DNA from: Mycolicibacterium porcinum
GTDB lineage: Bacteria > Actinomycetota > Actinomycetes > Mycobacteriales > Mycobacteriaceae
Assembly (NCBI GenBank): GCA_001942045.1
Contig: MSTD01000063.1
Coordinates: forward strand, 1-26,936
Length of the DNA: 26,936 bases
Direction: 5' to 3'
Program-made: the position numbers and the translations under genes
The notes under the pieces: generated by a model
What the model was told of the DNA's origin: nothing
The model's database searches: none
The model's input: only the letters and a program-made list of their open reading frames with translations
Shown here: positions 25,108 through 26,936 of the stretch, piece by piece
Position numbering within the stretch: the stretch's first letter is position 1
Layout: each line of letters opens with the position of its first letter

Positions 25108-25620
25108 GTGAACGAAGAATCATCCAACTTGCCGGGGCGTGGGACCCGTTCGCCGAAGGATGTTCGGCCGGAACTCGACGAGGTGGACCGCCGCATCCTC
25201 TTGGCGCTCCACGCCGACGCCCGCATGTCCAACAGCGCGTTGGCCGACGCGGTCGGCGTCGCCGCGTCGACCTGCCACGGCCGGGTGCGCCGACTGCAGG
25301 AGATCGGGGTGATCCGGGGCTTCTATACCGACATCGATCCCGCCGCGGTCGGGCTCAGCCTGCAGGCGATGATCTCGGTGAGCCTTCAGTCGAACGCGCG
25401 GGGCAAGATCCGCAACTTCATCGCCCACATCCGCACACGCCCACAGGTGATGGACGTGTACTTCCTGGCCGGGGGAGACGACTTCATCCTGCACGTCGCC
25501 GCGCGGGACACCGAGGATCTGCGGGCGTTCGTGGTGGAGAACCTCAATGCCGACGCCGACGTCGCAGGCACGCAGACCTCATTGATCTTCGAACATCTGC
25601 GTGGCGCGTCACCGCTGTAA
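25108..25620 (+). CDS. aldR: Lrp/AsnC-family regulator of ald
   Basis: The protein has 170 residues from GTG 25108. The AsnC-type helix-turn-helix covers about residues 22-70 (LDEVDRRILLALHADARMSNSALADAVGVAASTCHGRVRRLQEIGVI). The C-terminal RAM/ligand domain spans about 85-155 and ends in the TSLIFEHLRG strand. Lrp proteins form octamers and respond to amino acids. M. tuberculosis AldR (Rv2779c) controls ald in response to alanine, and the divergent placement is the same here. The short N-terminal extension is polar. The stop lies two bases from the stop of the convergent lipoprotein gene. Confidence 0.93.
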   Translation: MNEESSNLPGRGTRSPKDVRPELDEVDRRILLALHADARMSNSALADAVGVAASTCHGRVRRLQEIGVIRGFYTDIDPAAVGLSLQAMISVSLQSNARGKIRNFIAHIRTRPQVMDVYFLAGGDDFILHVAARDTEDLRAFVVENLNADADVAGTQTSLIFEHLRGASPL

Positions 25621-25622
25621 GT

Positions 25623-26393
25623 TCACTGCGCGCGCAGTACCAGCCCGTTGCCGTCGGCGCCGGAGAGCTTCAGTTCGTCGGCGTCGATCGACGTCTGGAC
25701 CGAGCCTCTCAGGACCCGGAGCACAGCCTGCTCGATCTCGGAGACCTCCGGAGAGCAGGCCATCCTGGTGGTGGCCAGCGGGCCGAAGTCGATGACTGCG
25801 GGGGACCCGGAAACGGTTGCGCGGCCGGTGATCCGGTTGCAGCCCGTCGAACCGCTGACCGCGCCGTCGTCGCCGATGACCAGGGTGGGCTTGGATTGTT
25901 CGAGTGCGACCGAGGTGCTGACCGCCTGCGCGGACACCAGGCTGGTCACCTGCCAGGTGGTGTCGGTGAGTGGACGATCGGGGTCGGCCACCTTCTTGTC
26001 CCGCAACGTGACCTTCGCGGCGTCGGTCTGCAACGTGAGGGTGTCGCCCGACAACGACCAGGTTGGCTTGGCGTCGAAGAACTTCGACACCCAGGCGTCG
26101 GAATCGCCGACCGGTGGCGCGCACGCCATCATGGTCATCGCCAGCTGGGTGGTGATCCGGCCGTCGGACAACTCGGCGGAGCCGGAGCCGTGGTTGCAGC
26201 CGGCGAAGGTGCTGATCTGCTTCCCGTCGAAACCGATCGTCAGCGGTCCACCGCCGGGGATCTGGTCACCGTCCACCCGCTCCGAGATGAAGGTGCGGCC
26301 GTTGAGGTCTTCGGCGTCGGCGGCGGCGTTCTCCGAACATCCCATGAACGCGAGAGCGGCAACAGCGAACGGCACCAGCGGAATCAGACGCAT
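25623..26393 (-). CDS. Lipoprotein with two META (HslJ-like) domains
   Basis: The protein has 256 residues from ATG 26393. The signal peptide MRLIPLVPFAVAALAF leads to lipobox FMGC, so the mature protein should be lipid-anchored. Two META/DUF306 repeats follow, each with a Cys-Asn motif (AGCNHGSG and TGCNRITG) and a later T-x-MAC motif (TMMAC and TRMAC), so the domain is internally duplicated and may hold a disulfide in each copy. HslJ-type proteins are linked to stress and novobiocin resistance in E. coli; the function here is unknown. An open frame extends 17 codons further upstream, but TACGGT (26405-26400) lies six bases before ATG 26393, so this start could be leaderless. Confidence 0.85.
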   Translation of the reverse strand: MRLIPLVPFAVAALAFMGCSENAAADAEDLNGRTFISERVDGDQIPGGGPLTIGFDGKQISTFAGCNHGSGSAELSDGRITTQLAMTMMACAPPVGDSDAWVSKFFDAKPTWSLSGDTLTLQTDAAKVTLRDKKVADPDRPLTDTTWQVTSLVSAQAVSTSVALEQSKPTLVIGDDGAVSGSTGCNRITGRATVSGSPAVIDFGPLATTRMACSPEVSEIEQAVLRVLRGSVQTSIDADELKLSGADGNGLVLRAQ

Positions 26394-26742
26394 GGCTCCA
26401 CCGTAGATGGCGCGTCCGCGTGTGCCGCGGATACTCCCAATCACGCTGGCTGACAGTCGGTTTCGTCGTCATCCTGGTATCGACGTCAGAGGCATGTTGC
26501 CGGGGCTGGACGGGGGATGTGCGCGCCTGGCCCACGCTGCCGCGGATGTCCTCGCGGGACGTTATTTCGGTTACTCCGCCCACCAGATGTGACGCGCGCC
26601 CTGTGGCGGCGCCGATTTGATGTTTGCCGCACTCGGCTCCGTGCAGTTGCAGTCGTCTCTGAACGTTTGCGAGAGTTCTGCTCGCTCACTCGCTGGCTGC
26701 TGACCAACTGGTTGGCCGCGTCAACAAGTTGGAGGTTTGCGC
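26394..26742. other. Intergenic region between META lipoprotein and mceA-like gene
   Basis: No convincing gene is seen in these 349 bases. The left end holds the lipoprotein -10 (26400-26405). The right end holds two tandem palindromes (separate entry) and the ribosome site GGAGG at 26731-26735. No yrbE-type permease coding sequence, tRNA or terminator is evident, and no clear mce -10 was found. Confidence 0.6.
26704..26732. promoter_or_regulatory. Tandem AACnnGTTGG operators before the mceA-like gene
   Basis: CCAACTGGTTGG (26704-26715) and TCAACAAGTTGG (26721-26732) share CAACnnGTTGG and are 17 bp apart. The first also shares the 11-mer ACCAACTGGTT with the minus strand of the palindrome before the thiolase gene. 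The second overlaps the first bases of the ribosome site. The core AACnnGTT is also that of KstR. They look like repressor sites for a TetR-family protein. Confidence 0.5.
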
Positions 26743-26936
26743 GTGGCCTCATCGCGGTTGCGGTCCGAACGGCGGTTCAACCACTGGCGATACGACCCGC
26801 CGTACAAGACGGCGTGCGCGGGGATGATCATCCTGCTGGTCGCGGTGCTGACGTTGACGTGGATGCAGTTCCGCGGGGCTTTCGAGAAGAAGGCGCAGTT
26901 GACGGTGTTGTCGGGGCGGGCGGGTCTGTCGATGGA
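26743..26936 (+). CDS. MceA-family mammalian-cell-entry protein, N-terminus (cut by window edge)
   Basis: 64 codons are visible from GTG 26743, seven bases after GGAGG. The N-terminus is basic (RLRSERRFNHWRYD), followed by PPYKT and a single membrane helix (about residues 27-43). The MQFRGAF segment and LTVLSGRAGLSM then begin the MCE domain. The pattern PPYKTA...LQFRG...LTxLSxRAGL is that of Mce1A-type proteins. These are substrate-binding parts of ABC-like lipid importers that span the cell envelope. Mce operons normally start with yrbEA and yrbEB permease genes directly upstream; none is seen here, so this locus may borrow permeases from elsewhere. Tandem palindromes lie just before the start. 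Confidence 0.85.
   Translation, partial: MASSRLRSERRFNHWRYDPPYKTACAGMIILLVAVLTLTWMQFRGAFEKKAQLTVLSGRAGLSM

Noticed and set aside
26622..26740. Three copies of GTTTGC before the mceA-like gene
   Set aside because: A six-base word with irregular spacing is too short to support a repeat element.
26453..26742. Possible yrbE remnant or small gene before the mceA-like gene
   Set aside because: Short frames here have no membrane segments or permease motifs and look like noise.
1..26936. tRNA genes, rRNA, CRISPR arrays, insertion sequences or prophage parts
   Set aside because: No cloverleaf, spaced repeats, transposase motifs or terminal inverted repeats were recognised anywhere in the window.

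Overview
The window is high-GC actinobacterial DNA. Its right half (ribF, rpsO, lppU, pnp, pepR, a Tat-type class A beta-lactamase, ald, aldR, with mntR divergent to ribF) matches the conserved order of fast-growing mycobacteria such as Mycolicibacterium. Recognition rests on motifs and remembered gene order; no database search was run.

Bases 1-13332 (all + strand) form an accessory catabolic region. It holds the end of a short-chain dehydrogenase (SDR), a Baeyer-Villiger-type flavin monooxygenase, an HSL-type esterase, a 20-codon micro-ORF, an aldehyde dehydrogenase, a TetR regulator, then thiolase, SRPBCC protein, MaoC hydratase, SDR, acyl-CoA dehydrogenase, alpha/beta hydrolase, acyl-CoA synthetase and a second SDR. 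The chemistry fits: a ketone is oxidised to an ester, the ester is split, the aldehyde is oxidised to an acid, the acid is loaded on CoA and shortened by beta-oxidation. Most junctions are ATGA overlaps or very short gaps, so two long co-translated operons are likely, separated by the tetR-thiolase intergenic region. The first part resembles the mymA-lipR-sadH locus of M. tuberculosis. The substrate is unknown.

Bases 13337-16519 (- strand) hold mntR followed by an SsuD-type alkanesulfonate monooxygenase and an SfnB/MsuC-like flavin monooxygenase, a pair suited to scavenging sulfur from organosulfur compounds.

Bases 16600-22328 (+ strand) are core genes: ribF, rpsO, lppU, pnp, pepR. The pnp leader is highly structured, and the hairpin behind rpsO lies inside the lppU signal-peptide codons. 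Bases 22347-26393 hold the beta-lactamase, a small heat shock protein, ald with its divergent regulator aldR, and a double-META-domain lipoprotein. The window ends in the first codons of an MceA-family lipid-import gene with no yrbE gene directly upstream.

The most notable regulatory signal is AACnnGTTGG. It occurs in an 18-bp palindrome before the thiolase operon and twice in tandem, 17 bp apart, before the mceA-like gene. This suggests one regulator may control both degradation and uptake of a lipid-like substrate, which is an inference.
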